The translations under genes and the position numbers were made by a program. The notes below the pieces were generated by a model, which was not told where the DNA came from, ran no database searches, and saw only the letters and a list, made by a program, of their open reading frames with translations. From assembly GCA_934045075.1 (NCBI GenBank), contig OW203727.1, positions 12,873,501 to 12,937,500 on the forward strand: a DNA stretch of 64,000 nt. Reading direction: 5' to 3'. Origin of the DNA: Yponomeuta sedellus (lineage: Eukaryota; Arthropoda; Insecta; Lepidoptera; Yponomeutidae). Shown one piece after another: positions 1 through 12,504 of the stretch (position 1 is the first letter of the stretch; each line of letters starts with the position of its first letter).

Positions 1-1
1 A

Positions 2-611
2 ATAATCAACGCACGCCATGGGCCAGAGAAGACCCCACTTTTCACATGGTTTGTCAACCTCGAACAAAGTCCTAACAATGCGCAAATTAAACAACTCAAA
101 TACATTTACCACACATCAATAAAAATTGAAGATCCTATCCCAAAGAGGCAAGTACCACAGTGCAAAAGATGCCAGCAGTATGGACACACAAGGAATAACT
201 GCCTCAGACCTTACCGATGCGTTAAATGCGCTGAAAACCATAACACTATGGATTGCCAAAAGGACAAGACCACCCCAGCAAAATGTGCCCTTTGCCTTGA
301 AGATCATCCTGCCAACTACAAAGGATGCAGTGTTCTTAGAAATAGAAAATCGGAAATTCATAAAGAAACTCACAAAAAAACCTCTAGAATTGCCAAACCT
401 AGCTAAAAATAAAACACAAGAGTATACGAACCTGGCATACAACACTAACACAGCAGAAACCAATAAGCAGCCTTTAACTTACTCACAAGCCGTCTCATCG
501 TCACGACTGGAAGATATCATATCAAAACAAGCTGAAAAGATGGACCGCTTGATGGATCAGGTGGGCATCTTAATAGGCCTATTGACCACAGTCATCCAAA
601 AAATTATTTGA
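2..611 (+). pseudogene. LINE ORF1 (gag-like, CCHC zinc knuckles), partial and frameshifted
   Basis: Frame 2 is open from the window edge to a stop at 402-404 and encodes the C-terminal half of a jockey gag. A basic PQCKRCQQYGHTRNNC knuckle starts near 155, followed by further C-x2-C..H..C groups (RCVKC.., KCALC..). The last part of the protein, ending in a conserved-looking amphipathic tail (EKMDRLMDQVGILIGLL), lies in another frame that ends at 611. At least one indel therefore lies between about 350 and 410. In this family the product binds element RNA and helps carry it to the nucleus; here it cannot be made whole. Confidence 0.88.
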
Positions 612-3360
612 TGGCGTCATTACGTGTAGCAACTTGGAACGTAAACGGCTTGTCTGCCAGAAAACACGACGTGGAAACACTACTAAAAATGCATAACCTC
701 GATGTTCTGCTCGTTTGCGAATCGCACCTTACAGAACACATGCTGTTTAACCTCAGCGGATACAACACATATGCCACCCACCATCCAGATAATACAGCGC
801 ATGCAGGTACAACAATAATAGTAAGAAAACAAATCAAGCACCAACTCTTGCCTGAATATCGAACCGAAAAAATACAGGCCACATCAATAATGGTGCACGA
901 CAAGCAAGGCTCGATGACATTATCGTCAATATACTGCCCACCCAAAAAGAGAAGTCACTCTGAAACCAGTGATGATGACTCCAATAAATTCTTTGCAACC
1001 CTAGGTAGCAGATTCCTGGTGGGAGGTGACTGGAATGCCAAAAATATTCATTGGGGATCTCGATTAACCCATACCAGAGGCCGAAACCTTAAGAAGAGTC
1101 TTGACAGAATGTCCTCACAACCTGCAAACCGACTCATTGGCCTACGGACCCAAACAAGTTGCCAGACCTATTGGATTTCTTTGTATATAAAGGCGCTAAA
1201 TCCTATTTCCTAAAAGTCGAAAGCTGTGATGACTCTTCCTCAGACCTTACACCAGTGATTGTTACCATGAGCACAACTTTGATCGAAAGGGCCCCGCCCC
1301 ATTATCTCTACAATAAAAATACAAACTGGGATATTTTCGAAAGCACCTGGAAGATAACATCAATCTGAAAATACCATTGAAGTCTGAGGCAGATGTAGAC
1401 GACGCAGCTGAAAATATTGCTAAGGAAATACAAGTAGCAGCTTGGCTAAGTACGCCGAACCAGCCGCAACCCCGTGGAAGACTCACCTGAACCTACCGCT
1501 GGAAGTAAAAAGAAAAGTTCTGGAGAAACGACGTCTCAGACGAGTATGGCATAGTAGCCGACACCCGTTAGACAAAAAGGCCTTTAACAAAGCCGCGTCT
1601 GAACTGAAGCAGCACCTAAGCGACATAGAAAATGATACTCTGCAAAATCACCTAGAGACGCTCCGGCCATCAGGAAATAACGAATACTCGCTGTGGAAAA
1701 CTGTTAAGACTGCACAGAAACCGCAACTGGCACAGTATCCCCTGAAAACTAAAAAAGGTTCTTGGGCTAAAAGCGACGAAGAAAGAGCTGAGGCTTACGC
1801 TGAATTTTTGAATGATGTGTTTACTCCCAATGATGACCTTGGAAGTGATAAAATAGACCAAGAAGTAAATTCTTTCTTGAATTGTGAACTGCAGCTTAGC
1901 CCGCCAATACAGTGCTGCACTCCAGCTGAAGTACGACGACATATTCGAGAGCTAGAAAGTAAAAAAGCACCTGGCTTCGACCTGGTAACTGCAGAAGTAC
2001 TACAACAGCTACCGAGAAAAGCAATCATGTTCATTACGGCATTGTTTAATGGCATCCTGAGAACACTATGGTACTCCAGCTCCTGGAAGGTTTCCCAAAT
2101 CACAATGGTTCCCAAACCCGGAAAACCGCAACACCTGACATCATCATATAGACCCATTAGCCTCCTTCCGGTATTGTCGAAAGTGTTCGAAAAAATCCTA
2201 TCCAGCCGACTTAACGAGTCTCTAAAGACCGGCGAAGTCATACCAGATCACCAGTTTGGATTCAGAAGCATGCATTCAACTATAGAACAGGTACATAGAG
2301 TGTGTGATGAGGTGAGAAAGGCCCTTGAATCAAGAGAATACTGCTCTGGAGTATTTCTCGATGTGCAACAAGCTTTTGATAAAGTATGGCACAATGGATT
2401 ACTCTACAAATTGAAAAAGTGGCTACCACATAACATGTTTTTGTTGCTCAGATCCTATCTTGAAAATCGGATTTACTATGTTAAGATCAACGACGCCACT
2501 TCAAACTTTTATGAAATACGTGCCGGAGTCCCGCAGGTTCAGTACTAGGGCCAACCCTCTACCTCATATACACAGCTGATGTCCCTGTCTCAAACAGCGT
2601 GATGACAGCTACATTCGCAGACGACACGGCGATAGTGACAAATAGTAAATGCCCAAACACAGCTTCTAAAACTACGCAGAAACACCTGGACAAAATATAC
2701 GCATGGATGAAAAACTGGCGAATCAAAGCTAGCGCCGCTAAATCCAGCCATGTTACATTCGCGCTAAGAAAAGGAGACTGCCCCCCAGTAAAACTCGGGG
2801 AAGACACACTGCCCCACAACACAGAGGTCTAGTACCTGGGGTTCCACTTAGACCGCAAACAGACATGGAAGACCCACATACAGAAAAAGCGCGATGAACT
2901 GAATCACAGATTCAGATCCCTACAATGGTTACTGGGTAGGCATTCCAGACTGTCAGTAAATAACAAAACCCTCATCTACAAGGTAATATTAAAACCAGTT
3001 TGGACCTACGGAATACAATTGTGGGGATCAGCTGCAATATCCAACATCGAAATTCTCCAGCAATTCCAAAATGGTGTCCTAAAATCCATAGCAAATGCGC
3101 CATGGTTCACAAGAATGGAAGAAGTCCACAATTACCTTAAAATTCCCACTGTACATTAGGAGGTAAAAAACATAACCAAAAAATACAAAGAAGTTATAAT
3201 GAATCACCAAAATAAGCTTGCAATCCCCCTTAATGAACAACTCCAAACAAGACGTCTGAAACGACAACACATGTGGGACAACCTGTGAAGTATAATAAAT
3301 AAAGGCTACCCAACTCTGGAAGGGCAAGCCTATCACGCCAAAGACCCTCACTCATATGGA
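611..3360 (+). pseudogene. LINE ORF2 (endonuclease and reverse transcriptase), multiply frameshifted
   Basis: The ATG at 611 starts an apurinic-type endonuclease (LRVATWNVNGLSARK, then CESHLTE, then VGGDWNAKN near 1024). The frame changes between about 1100 and 1160 and again around 1345-1440. From about 1442 the reverse transcriptase follows: KKAPGFDLVTAEVL, the SSYRPISLLPVLSKVFEK block, HQFGFR, and a palm motif with FLDVQQAFDKVWH. A one-base loss near 2537 shifts the frame in the GVPQ-SVLGP block. The catalytic FADDTAIVT motif (about 2614) sits in the next frame, followed by in-frame stops at 2830 and 3157. Residues for both enzymes are recognisable, but no single frame encodes a working protein. 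Confidence 0.92.
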
Positions 3361-3522
3361 CTGCTTATGAGTGAGGGTCCATATGAGTGGTCTGACGACC
3401 GATTGCATGTCAGCATAAACAAAAAAAAAAAAATTCCACTTTCCCTGAATGTAAACAAATAGTTCTTTGAAATATGATCAAATAATAATCAATAATCAAA
3501 GAATTTCCATATTATTATTGTT

Positions 3523-3665
3523 ATGCCTTTTAAGACCTGCCACTGTCTCACAATCCTCCACCAACCCACACTTGGCCCCCGTGGTGGAGTATGACCTAAC
3601 CTTCATGTGATGTAGGAAGAGACCTGTGCCACAGCAGTGGGAACATACAAGGGTTGATATCGATT
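3523..3665 (-). repeat. Dispersed repeat family A, 5' fragment
   Basis: This is a reverse-oriented copy of a repeat found eight times in the window. Its plus form begins near cccttgtatgtccccactg and continues with ccaccacgggggccaagtcc. Only the first roughly 140 bp is present here. Longer copies are at 11720, 18427 and 33115. No protein domain or terminal structure was recognised. Confidence 0.8.
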
Positions 3666-5357
3666 GTATGCTTTCTATCAATGATGTGTCTATGTAAATC
3701 CAGGGAAAGTTTATCCTTAATCAAATATAATATGCCTCATTATTTAAAAAAAATCCTATTTTGGATGATTGTAATAAAAGGTACACTGATCTGGCCATTA
3801 AACAAGTTTGTAAACTACAATTTAACTAATTACTGTTTACCAAACACAAGTTGAAGTGCTCCAAGCCAGAGCAAATCAAAAAAACCTTAAAAATAGGTGA
3901 CTGATAAACTCAGAGCGATAAAATCTGATAAAGGCACATTGATTGCTGATGGCAGATAAAATGAAACAAACAAAAAAAAAATAGGTAAAACAGTTAAAAA
4001 GTGAAACCTTTTTTTTATTCAATTTAAAAACAAAGTTTTTAATTTTAATGAACATCAAAGCTATTAGTTTCACAATTAATAGATTATGTGGAGAACAAAA
4101 TAACGAAGAAACTCCACATTTATTAAATGGTAATTTCAAATCATTAAATAACCAAAAAGTATGGTTAGTTTTGCATTCTTAAACATAAGGATGCAAAATC
4201 TAACTATGCATATATACAAAGTAATTCCCAAAGAAATTATCTATCTCTCTAAATGCATGTAGAAACTAGATTCACTCTTTCCTTCAATGATAAGAAATAA
4301 ACATAACTTAAAGTAATATTCACCATATTTAGCATGCCATGCTAAATATGGTGAATATATTGTCAAATCAGTTGATTTGGCCACGTGGAGCCAGCACATT
4401 ATAATACAAAAGTAGAGTTGTGAAGGCCATTGACAAAACACAGGCTGCTAACACAAACAACAACAAACCTTGCTAGCTAAGGAAATTTTCTCCTTGTTTA
4501 CACAAGACGGGAAAAAGATTTCCAATACTTCATGCACGGCTGAGAACATAATTGTTTGGTCGATGGATTTTTTTTGCTTCTATTAACATTTTTGTTAAGT
4601 TGTGATAATATGGCAGGGAAGAGAATTTGTATAATTAAGACAATGTGACTTTTAAGTATGTGAAAGTATGAATTTTTAAATGGCTTATAATTAAACATTG
4701 TGATATCAAAGATTCAAGCTCACTAACTGGATTACTTTTTAAGACAATAATTATTTGTAAATTGATATAGTCATATACCATAGTATGTTGCAGTAGTCAA
4801 ATGAAAACATTAGCTCTGTCAAATATATCCCATATACTACATACAATCTGACTAACCTTTCACCTAGTCTTGAGCAGAGTAGCTACAATAAATAAATAAT
4901 CTAGAAAATTTCTCACATACTATAATTTTAATTTATAGTGAGTTTGTGTTTCTGCCACCATGGGGGTATTGCCTTGATAGTGGTATTGCCATGCTTTCAC
5001 ATCACATATGATCAGACTCCTTCAACTTTGACCCCTATTTCTGCTTCTAAGCCTGCCTCCCACCTACACCTACCATCCTTCAACGACAGATATGAATCAT
5101 ATAATAACAGAGAAGTACTGTCAGCCTGTATTTATCATTTAACTGGGTTTGGCAATGAGCTGACAACCAGTATTGAAAGGTTTTATTTCAGAGGTCTTAC
5201 CCTGATGAAGGTGAAATGATGAAAATAAAGTTATAATCGTTAAAAACTGTACAGTCCGTGCATTGCCAAATTAATTGGAATCTGCATTCCTCTAAAAATA
5301 TTTTTGACAACTGGTCTGGGTGTCGCCGAAACATTGTAAACAAATTCTTGATCTTAC
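3666..5357. other. AT-rich stretch, no gene recognised
   Basis: No domain or convincing exon was seen on either strand. It may be intron of the PDZ gene, whose first exon ends at 5358 on the minus strand, but no second exon was found. It contains one long perfect palindrome at 4316-4358. The short ORFs here are low-complexity. Confidence 0.6.
4316..4358. repeat. Perfect palindrome, 21-bp arms, 1-nt spacer
   Basis: The arm at 4316-4336 is exactly complementary to 4338-4358, with one C between them. Confidence 0.95.
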
Positions 5358-5492
5358 CTCACCACTGCGAGCTGCAGGAGAATTGTCTTCAATATCGTAT
5401 ATAATATGTGGCAAACCGGCTTCGCCTAGTAGAGAGAATCCGAATCCCAAATTATCACTGCGATTCAACACCACTAGTCTTTCGTCAGCCAT
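5358..5492 (-). CDS. PDZ-domain protein, first coding exon only
   Basis: The exon runs from an ATG at 5492 (minus) for exactly 45 codons to GGTGAG followed by a GTAAGA splice donor at 5357-5351. Its product starts MADERLVVLNRSDNLGFGFS and continues LLGEAGLPHIIYDIEDNSPA. This is the first half of a PDZ fold: a beta strand, the carboxylate-binding loop (GFGFSLLG in place of GLGF), and the NSPAARSG turn into the first helix. PDZ domains bind C-terminal peptides of partner proteins. An upstream in-frame GTG was not chosen because the ATG gives a natural start. The remaining exons would lie towards or beyond the left edge. I could not assign the family member. Confidence 0.72.
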
Positions 5493-6874
5493 ATTCAGCG
5501 TAGAGAGGCATTGATCCACCGTTTTCCAAAGTAGTTAACTTTGGCCACTTTAATGTTGAACCACATGAACGGCTAAGGTAGAGAACATTAGAATAAATTT
5601 ATGGAAATAAACCACAAAAACGTTAAAAAAGCAAACGCACTGAACTCGCACTCAACCAGCCGTAAACCACAGACTAAATTACTTATTTTTTATTCGATAA
5701 AAAGTCATAGAGTCCCTTTGAGAAATATACAACTAGACGATCAATCCTCCGCTTGGACACACCCAAGCACACAGACTCAATAGGAAATGCACACAAGTGA
5801 TATTTACATCCGTGTGACACGGATGAGCCGTGAGATACTGATAACTCAGCTTGCTTTGCTTCATTCCACCACGACCAAAGAGAAAACTTCCTCAGTCTAC
5901 GCCAATAGACCATTGCCATAGAGTATAATAAGTCTGGGAAATAGAGAGTCCTCTCGCGGCCTTTTTCTGCCAACACGATCGAACTTGGTAAAAGCGCCAT
6001 CTGGAAATCGTCCCCGAATCTCGAAACATTCTTTAGCTATAGATAGGTGTACATAGCTATGCGTATTGCTATAGTTACTCTGAAATAGTTTTGCTGAGTA
6101 TTTTTAACGTAACCTTTAAGAGTACCTAGGTACCTACATAAAAAAAAAACTTAACAACTGCACATACAAAAATAAAACAATACAAATTCAGAGTAACTAT
6201 AACAATCCATTTACAATAATAATGCGAATTATTGGATATTGTACAAAATAAAATGAGTTTGGTGTACAGATAAAACTTTTATTTTATTATAAAATGGTTG
6301 TTATATAACATTTATTTCTAACTTTTAAGGTGTTTATGTTTGTTATAAATTATAATACTTTTGAGCTGCTTCCTTACACAGTTACACTCGTCACCTTCAT
6401 TTTCATTGTATGTCGGTTTTCCATCCAAAATCCGGTTAATATGTCTGCACCAACTATAAACGCACTTTCTGGAGGTTTCCACAGTTCAAAATTTAACAAA
6501 AAAGGACAAGGACACTCAGACGAAAATTTAACTGCAACAAACAACGTTGCGAATTCGAAATTCAAGTTTGATTTTAAAACAATGATGTTGCCATTAACAA
6601 AAATAAGTTAAGTCATTGAATTATATTTTTTACACATTTACTTACCTTATTAAATTGACTTATTTATATATCTTACTGCCTTAAGATAAAATAAAATATA
6701 AAAAACTAAATTATTAAAGTAAACATCTATAGACAAAATAATGAAACTTTCTATCACAAAAATTATTCTAAGCGACATCTAGTGTAACTCGTGGGTTTCA
6801 GGGAAGACTAGGAGATGGCGCCACTATATTCTTGAAAAGTCATTTAGTACAGAGTGTCCCTCCCCTGACCATTG
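5493..6874. other. Upstream region of the PDZ exon, no gene recognised
   Basis: This should hold the 5' UTR and promoter of the minus-strand PDZ gene, though no core promoter motif was convincing. An imperfect inverted repeat pairs 6066-6083 with 6188-6205 (one mismatch). An ORF at 6330-6611 (plus) has no recognised domain. Confidence 0.45.
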
Positions 6875-7045
6875 CTGTCGTGGGACACTCAGAAAGTTTT
6901 GAGAAACTAAAAAACTAACTTCTATGAAAAAAATATTTACAAATTTCATGCGCCTGAACCAATTTTCAAAACATTTTTTCCAGTCCTCCGCAGACACCTC
7001 TTCCACGACGTCCTTCTAAAACGCTGCTAGCGCGTCTTCAGGGAA
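6875..7045 (-). pseudogene. Mariner-type transposase remnant, C-terminal part
   Basis: The minus strand reads EEVSAEDWKKCFENWFRRM (around 6930-7010). It resembles the end of mariner transposases, where a W-x-K-C-F-E-x-W motif precedes the C-terminus. The frame is interrupted by a stop. The catalytic-domain part of what was probably the same copy lies upstream on the same strand at 8042-8160, and the intervening DNA includes a SINE. Confidence 0.6.
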
Positions 7046-7050
7046 TGAAC

Positions 7051-7097
7051 ACTGTATCCCTTTGAGCTGATTAAAAATCAGCTCAAAGGGATACAGT
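7051..7097. repeat. Perfect palindrome, 22-bp arms, 3-nt loop
   Basis: The arm at 7051-7072 is exactly complementary to 7076-7097, around an AAA loop. Confidence 0.95.
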
Positions 7098-7364
7098 AAT
7101 TAATGATACAATAATTTAATGCTTGCTTCCATCCTTAATCGAGTCCGTGACAGCGGTAATTCCATCCTGAGCATACCTGAGCATAATTGCAGACAGTTTT
7201 GAATGTCATAATGAATGCAGAAATTCTGGGCAAAGAAGGGCAGACAAGGTAATAAATAATATGTATAAATAGAATAAAATAATAGTATTAATAATATATA
7301 TAATATATAGTATTAAGTTGTCAGGATGGTATAGGTGCTGGGCAAGCCTACACCATCTATAAAA

Positions 7365-7562
7365 ACCTATTTAGAGGCTAAAAATTTCACCCATGCCGGG
7401 ATTCGAACCCGCAACCTCTGGCTATCCGTGCTGATCCGTGCCAGCACGGATAGCCAGAGGTTGCGGGTTCGAATCCCGGCATGGGTGAAATTTTTAGCCT
7501 CTAAATAGGTTTTTAAATTTGTCCTTAGCACGGGTTAGTGCATTAAAAATAAAAATATTATA
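7365..7562 (+). mobile_element. tRNA-like SINE, family B, fold-back copy with 13-bp target duplication
   Basis: The copy is flanked by accatctataaaa at 7352-7364 and 7563-7575. The right part reads gcacggatagccagaggttg, then a pol III B box (ggttcgaatcc), then a tail ending cacgggttagtgcattaaaa. The left part is the reverse complement of the B-box region, so about 75 bp fold back on themselves around 7430-7440. The duplication and A-rich tail fit retroposition of the whole fold-back unit. It sits between the two mariner pieces. Confidence 0.88.
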
Positions 7563-8041
7563 ACCATCTATAAAACCATGTCCCAGGCACTACAGCGTCG
7601 GAGTAGCCCCTTCACCAATCTAGTGTGAGTGAAGATGCCACTGGACGCGGTATAAATCATCTCATTCAGTAGATGCAAAAAGGCCAATATTATTATATAG
7701 TATTAATAATAATGTCTTTAAATGGTTGGTAACTTTAATTTATGTGAAGTGGTGTTATTTTGTTTTTATTTATCGACCAGATTTTAATTAATTAGGTAGG
7801 ATCCAATCTAATTTGAAATGAATAGATTCAGACTTAACTTCTAAATACCTATCATGTTATGTGATTTTGTTTTGTTTTTTTTTTATTTATTGATCGAATT
7901 TTAAGTGTATTTAAAGTATGAATAAAATTATTGAATAATGAAATGTATGTGTAATAAAATAACATAGATTTTAAACAACTGTTTTACTAACATTATTGAA
8001 CCTGAGTTGTCTGAATAAATAAAATTAATATATAAAATTAA

Positions 8042-8160
8042 TTTTAGGGAATAAAAAGAAGTCACACGGTAAGGAGGGTGTCCCAAGAATCTGACAGGTG
8101 TGGAGTCCAGGAAGTCCCTTGTTTTGATCGCAGAGTGCGCGGGCGCGTTGTCGTGCACAA
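8042..8160 (-). pseudogene. Mariner-type transposase remnant, second catalytic Asp region
   Basis: The minus strand encodes HDNAPAHSAIKTRDFLDSTP followed by VRFLGHPPY. HDNAPAH carries the second catalytic aspartate of Tc1/mariner transposases, and HPPYSPD normally follows. After HPPY the sequence decays. Neither the first Asp nor the rest of the domain was found, so this is a fossil. Confidence 0.82.
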
Positions 8161-8756
8161 ATTAGACAGTTGTCGTGGTAAAGAAGGGCCCCGCGGAGCC
8201 CGGAACTTTCTTAACTTTCATTTGTCCACAAATTTGGTTTGAATCTAAGAATATTTTTTGTGGGTGTTCCAAATCTGAAACATTATGCTGTTAAGACTTA
8301 ATACTAGAATGAGTATCTAATCAGTATTGTTATACTTAATACGGCCGTTTTTGGAAAAACTACTTTAAAGTCCTAGATTCTTGGACCTAGACTCTTATCC
8401 GTGTGTTCTACAAAGAGCTATACTTGTATTATGATTTATTATGTTCACTTTTTCCACAGACACGTTATAAAAGACGATATAATAGGCTAGTTGACTGAAT
8501 TTGGGAAATGGTTTTATAACGTACTTTTAAGTGTATTATACAACAAATGTGTATTATTTTAAATAAAACTTAACATGCTCAATAAGTATTTTGAATCTAA
8601 AAAAATCAATTTAAATTTCCCACGAAAACGCTCAAGATTGTCATGGCGTCTTGAGTGACATCACGAGGTGGTGTACGAACACTGTTTTAGTAGGCTATTG
8701 CTAGTTTTCTGCTGTTATTTCAATTAAATATGACTTTCTCGTATTGCAAAAGTGGC

Positions 8757-8945
8757 ATGATGCCCCAGTGTGAAAGCACAAGAATAATAACACGAAATAA
8801 ATTATTTACATATGTCCGACACAAGCAAGAAATACGAAAAAAGTGGTTAACACTTTCAAGGAGCGATCCTCATTGTTTATCGACAAATTGAAAAATGTAT
8901 TTTTGTGAAGATCATTTTGCTGTAACTACATGATGTAATCTTCGT
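8757..8945 (+). pseudogene. THAP zinc-finger remnant
   Basis: Starting at two adjacent ATGs (8757, 8760), the frame reads MMPQC, then IRKKWLTLSRSDPHC, a stop codon, then KMYFCEDHFAV. The order C..., a tryptophan helix, then C-x2-H-F matches the C2CH core of THAP domains, which bind DNA in transposases and their host derivatives. The stops at 8886-8888 and after HFAVTT make it non-functional. It differs from the THAP exons at 54-63 kb, so it comes from another element or gene. Confidence 0.72.
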
Positions 8946-9910
8946 GATTTAATAGTGAAATAAATCTGATTAAAAAGCTGAAATATTACGCCTTAAGCTT
9001 ATAATTAATATGTTAATACTCGTTTATACTTAAATTGAAGTTTTAATATTACGGAATTCCGATGAGCAAAAGTCACTATTTGATGCAAAAAAAAATTCCA
9101 ATCATTATGGGGTCAATTCTGGGCAAATTATTGCCATTAGCTTTGCTAAAACCTGTTTCCATCTTGCCTAATACGTTTCACTAAATAACTTTCAATACCT
9201 CTGCGTTTCTTAATAAAATAATAACAGTTGCACATATCAAAAACGAAAATAATATTCAACTAAACACATACTAAAATGTCAACAACAACGATGTTCGCCA
9301 CGACGTAACGTGGCACGCTCTGATTGGTGTTCACTGTTTCGTAACTTAATGAGAAAGTTTTTCTAATTTCTTTTCATATAATAATAATAATCTTTATATT
9401 TTATCGTACATAGCTTTGTTTTTTCCCATCTGCATATCATAATCAGTATTCAAAGACTTTCTTCCATCCGATTTATTCTTAGTGGACACAAGCCCATTCT
9501 TTTTATTGGTGGCGCTAGTTAGCACCACCTAGCGCCTTAAGGTTTGGCATTTTTTTATTATATTATAATCACTGTTTCTGTGGTTGTTCTATTACAGTAT
9601 AATAGAAATACCACGTTAATTCCAGGTTGTTTTTTGGTTTAATTATCCTTAGTTTTTAATTTATAAAGGATTATTTGCGGAATATTAGTACCTACCTAAC
9701 ATAGATGGAGAAAACTATGTGAAGTGTTTTATTTACTTTTCATGTCTGTCTCTATCTATCTATCACTATCTATGTAAACTTAAGTAATTTGTTAGGTATT
9801 TTACGTAACTTAGTTTTAAAGTGAGAGTAAGTCTGCCAACAAAGTATGATTTAGTTTGGCGGAAACAATTGTTTGTAAAATTTGTCATGTACCTTTTATA
9901 GAATAAACAT
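8946..9910. other. AT-rich spacer, no gene recognised
   Basis: Nothing coding was seen. A short hairpin near 9508-9535 pairs ggcgctag with ctagcgcc. Confidence 0.55.
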
Positions 9911-11210
<1,300 letters not shown>

Positions 11211-11719
11211 TTTTTTAGTTTGGTTTGTTCGCTTGCTTGTTTGTTTATTCATTTATTTTATTTACTTATAAAATCTGTTGAAAATATCCTAATTTTTATT
11301 AGAGTTTGAGAGGAACGGCAAGGTAGAATGTACACTGGGTTCGAGTAATCTGTGTCTAAGACCGTTTCCTGCTTCGCTGCTTCGGGCTAGCATTGTGCGT
11401 GTAGAGTAGGTACAGAAGAAAAATTACCTGAGATCAGTTGTCTTGTCTATGATATTAATATTCTGTGAACAATTGTCATGCTTGTCATGTCATCACTGTC
11501 ATTACCATACATACATAACGACATAAGAGGTATAAAAAAACGCCCAGCGTTGCCAGATGTACGATTTAAATCGTATTCGTACGATTTTTTACATTTATTT
11601 TGCATGTACGATCCAGGGGCAGAAATCGTACGTAAACTTACGACTTTTTTAGATTTCGTTCAAACAAAGTACTAATACCAACGTATCACGTCACTATTTA
11701 TTCTTTTACTTCGATTTCA
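11211..11719. other. Spacer, no gene recognised
   Basis: The first 60 bp are degraded TTTA sequence. The remainder is unique AT-rich DNA with no recognised domain. Confidence 0.55.
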
Positions 11720-12083
11720 ACCCTGTATTATGTCCCCACTGCTGGGGCACGGGTCTCTTCCTTGCGTTGGAGGAAAGTTCGGCCATACTCCACCACGGGG
11801 GCCATGTCCGGGTTGGTGGAGGTTTGTAAGACGGTGGCGGACCTTATTGTCAGAAGTTATCAAGCCGCCCAAAAGGCCTCTGACATGGCTTAACGACTGC
11901 CATTACATGACAGCCGGCATCCACGGCTTAACGTGCCTAGCGAAGCACGGAAACGCTCGGAAAAATGCCACTTGCGGTAGTAACGGGACGGTCACCCATC
12001 CCGCACCTGACCGCGCCTGTTGTTGCTTAACTCGAGTGATTGATTTCAATCTCGGTTCGATTAGGCCACGAGCGCGTCGTGGT
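11720..12083 (+). repeat. Dispersed repeat family A, near full-length
   Basis: This copy starts at tatgtccccactgctggggc and includes the middle block (acagccggcatccacggctt) and a 3' part ending around ggccacgagcgcg. It aligns by eye over about 350 bp with the minus copy at 18427-18795. ORFs through it are incidental. Confidence 0.82.
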
Positions 12084-12504
12084 CATTCTATTACTTACTA
12101 AGTACCAACCCACCGTCACTAGTTAGTTCTTTTGGCAAAACAACGTAATAAGCGCTATGGATGTTGTGTGGATTTTTCTCCAACAGGAGAAAATGTTAAA
12201 TAATATGAACAGTAAAAGATAAATAAAAACGTAAAAATTGTGTGTTTAATTGATTGTAGTAAAACAAAGTAATAAAACAAAGATTTTGAAAACGTACTAT
12301 TTTTTTTTAGCAGCCTTCCATTCAAAACGTCTGGCAACACTGGGTACGCCATATGTCAAAAAACAGGCAGGCAGTCTGTCTAACCCTAACCTAACCTGTC
12401 TAATTTGTGTTGTGTGAGGCAGTCTGTCTAGTGGTCTAGAGAACAGTTTCTTGATTACACAAGTTTCGGTTAAAAGTTGTTTAATTCGGTACTACTTATT
12501 AATA

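Larger units (their letters stand above)
1..3433 (+). mobile_element. Jockey-like non-LTR retrotransposon, 5' end outside window, decayed
   Basis: This LINE has a zinc-knuckle ORF1, then an ORF2 with endonuclease and reverse transcriptase, and ends in a run of 13 A at 3421-3433. ORF1 and ORF2 meet at TGATG (609-613), so the stop overlaps the next ATG, as often seen in jockey-type elements. Several single-base frame changes show it is dead. The left end lies outside the window, so no target duplication could be checked. Near the 3' end a short hairpin (about 3348-3387) carries tcatatgga and its complement. Confidence 0.93.

Noticed and set aside
116..945. Minus-strand ORFs opposite the jockey-like LINE
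   Set aside because: They are shadows of ORF1 and ORF2 on the other strand.
11730..12101. ORF with TPPRGPCPGWW-type peptide, recurring at 18470, 21324 and 33073
   Set aside because: It is read-through of repeat family A on either strand. No domain was recognised and the frame is not conserved between copies.
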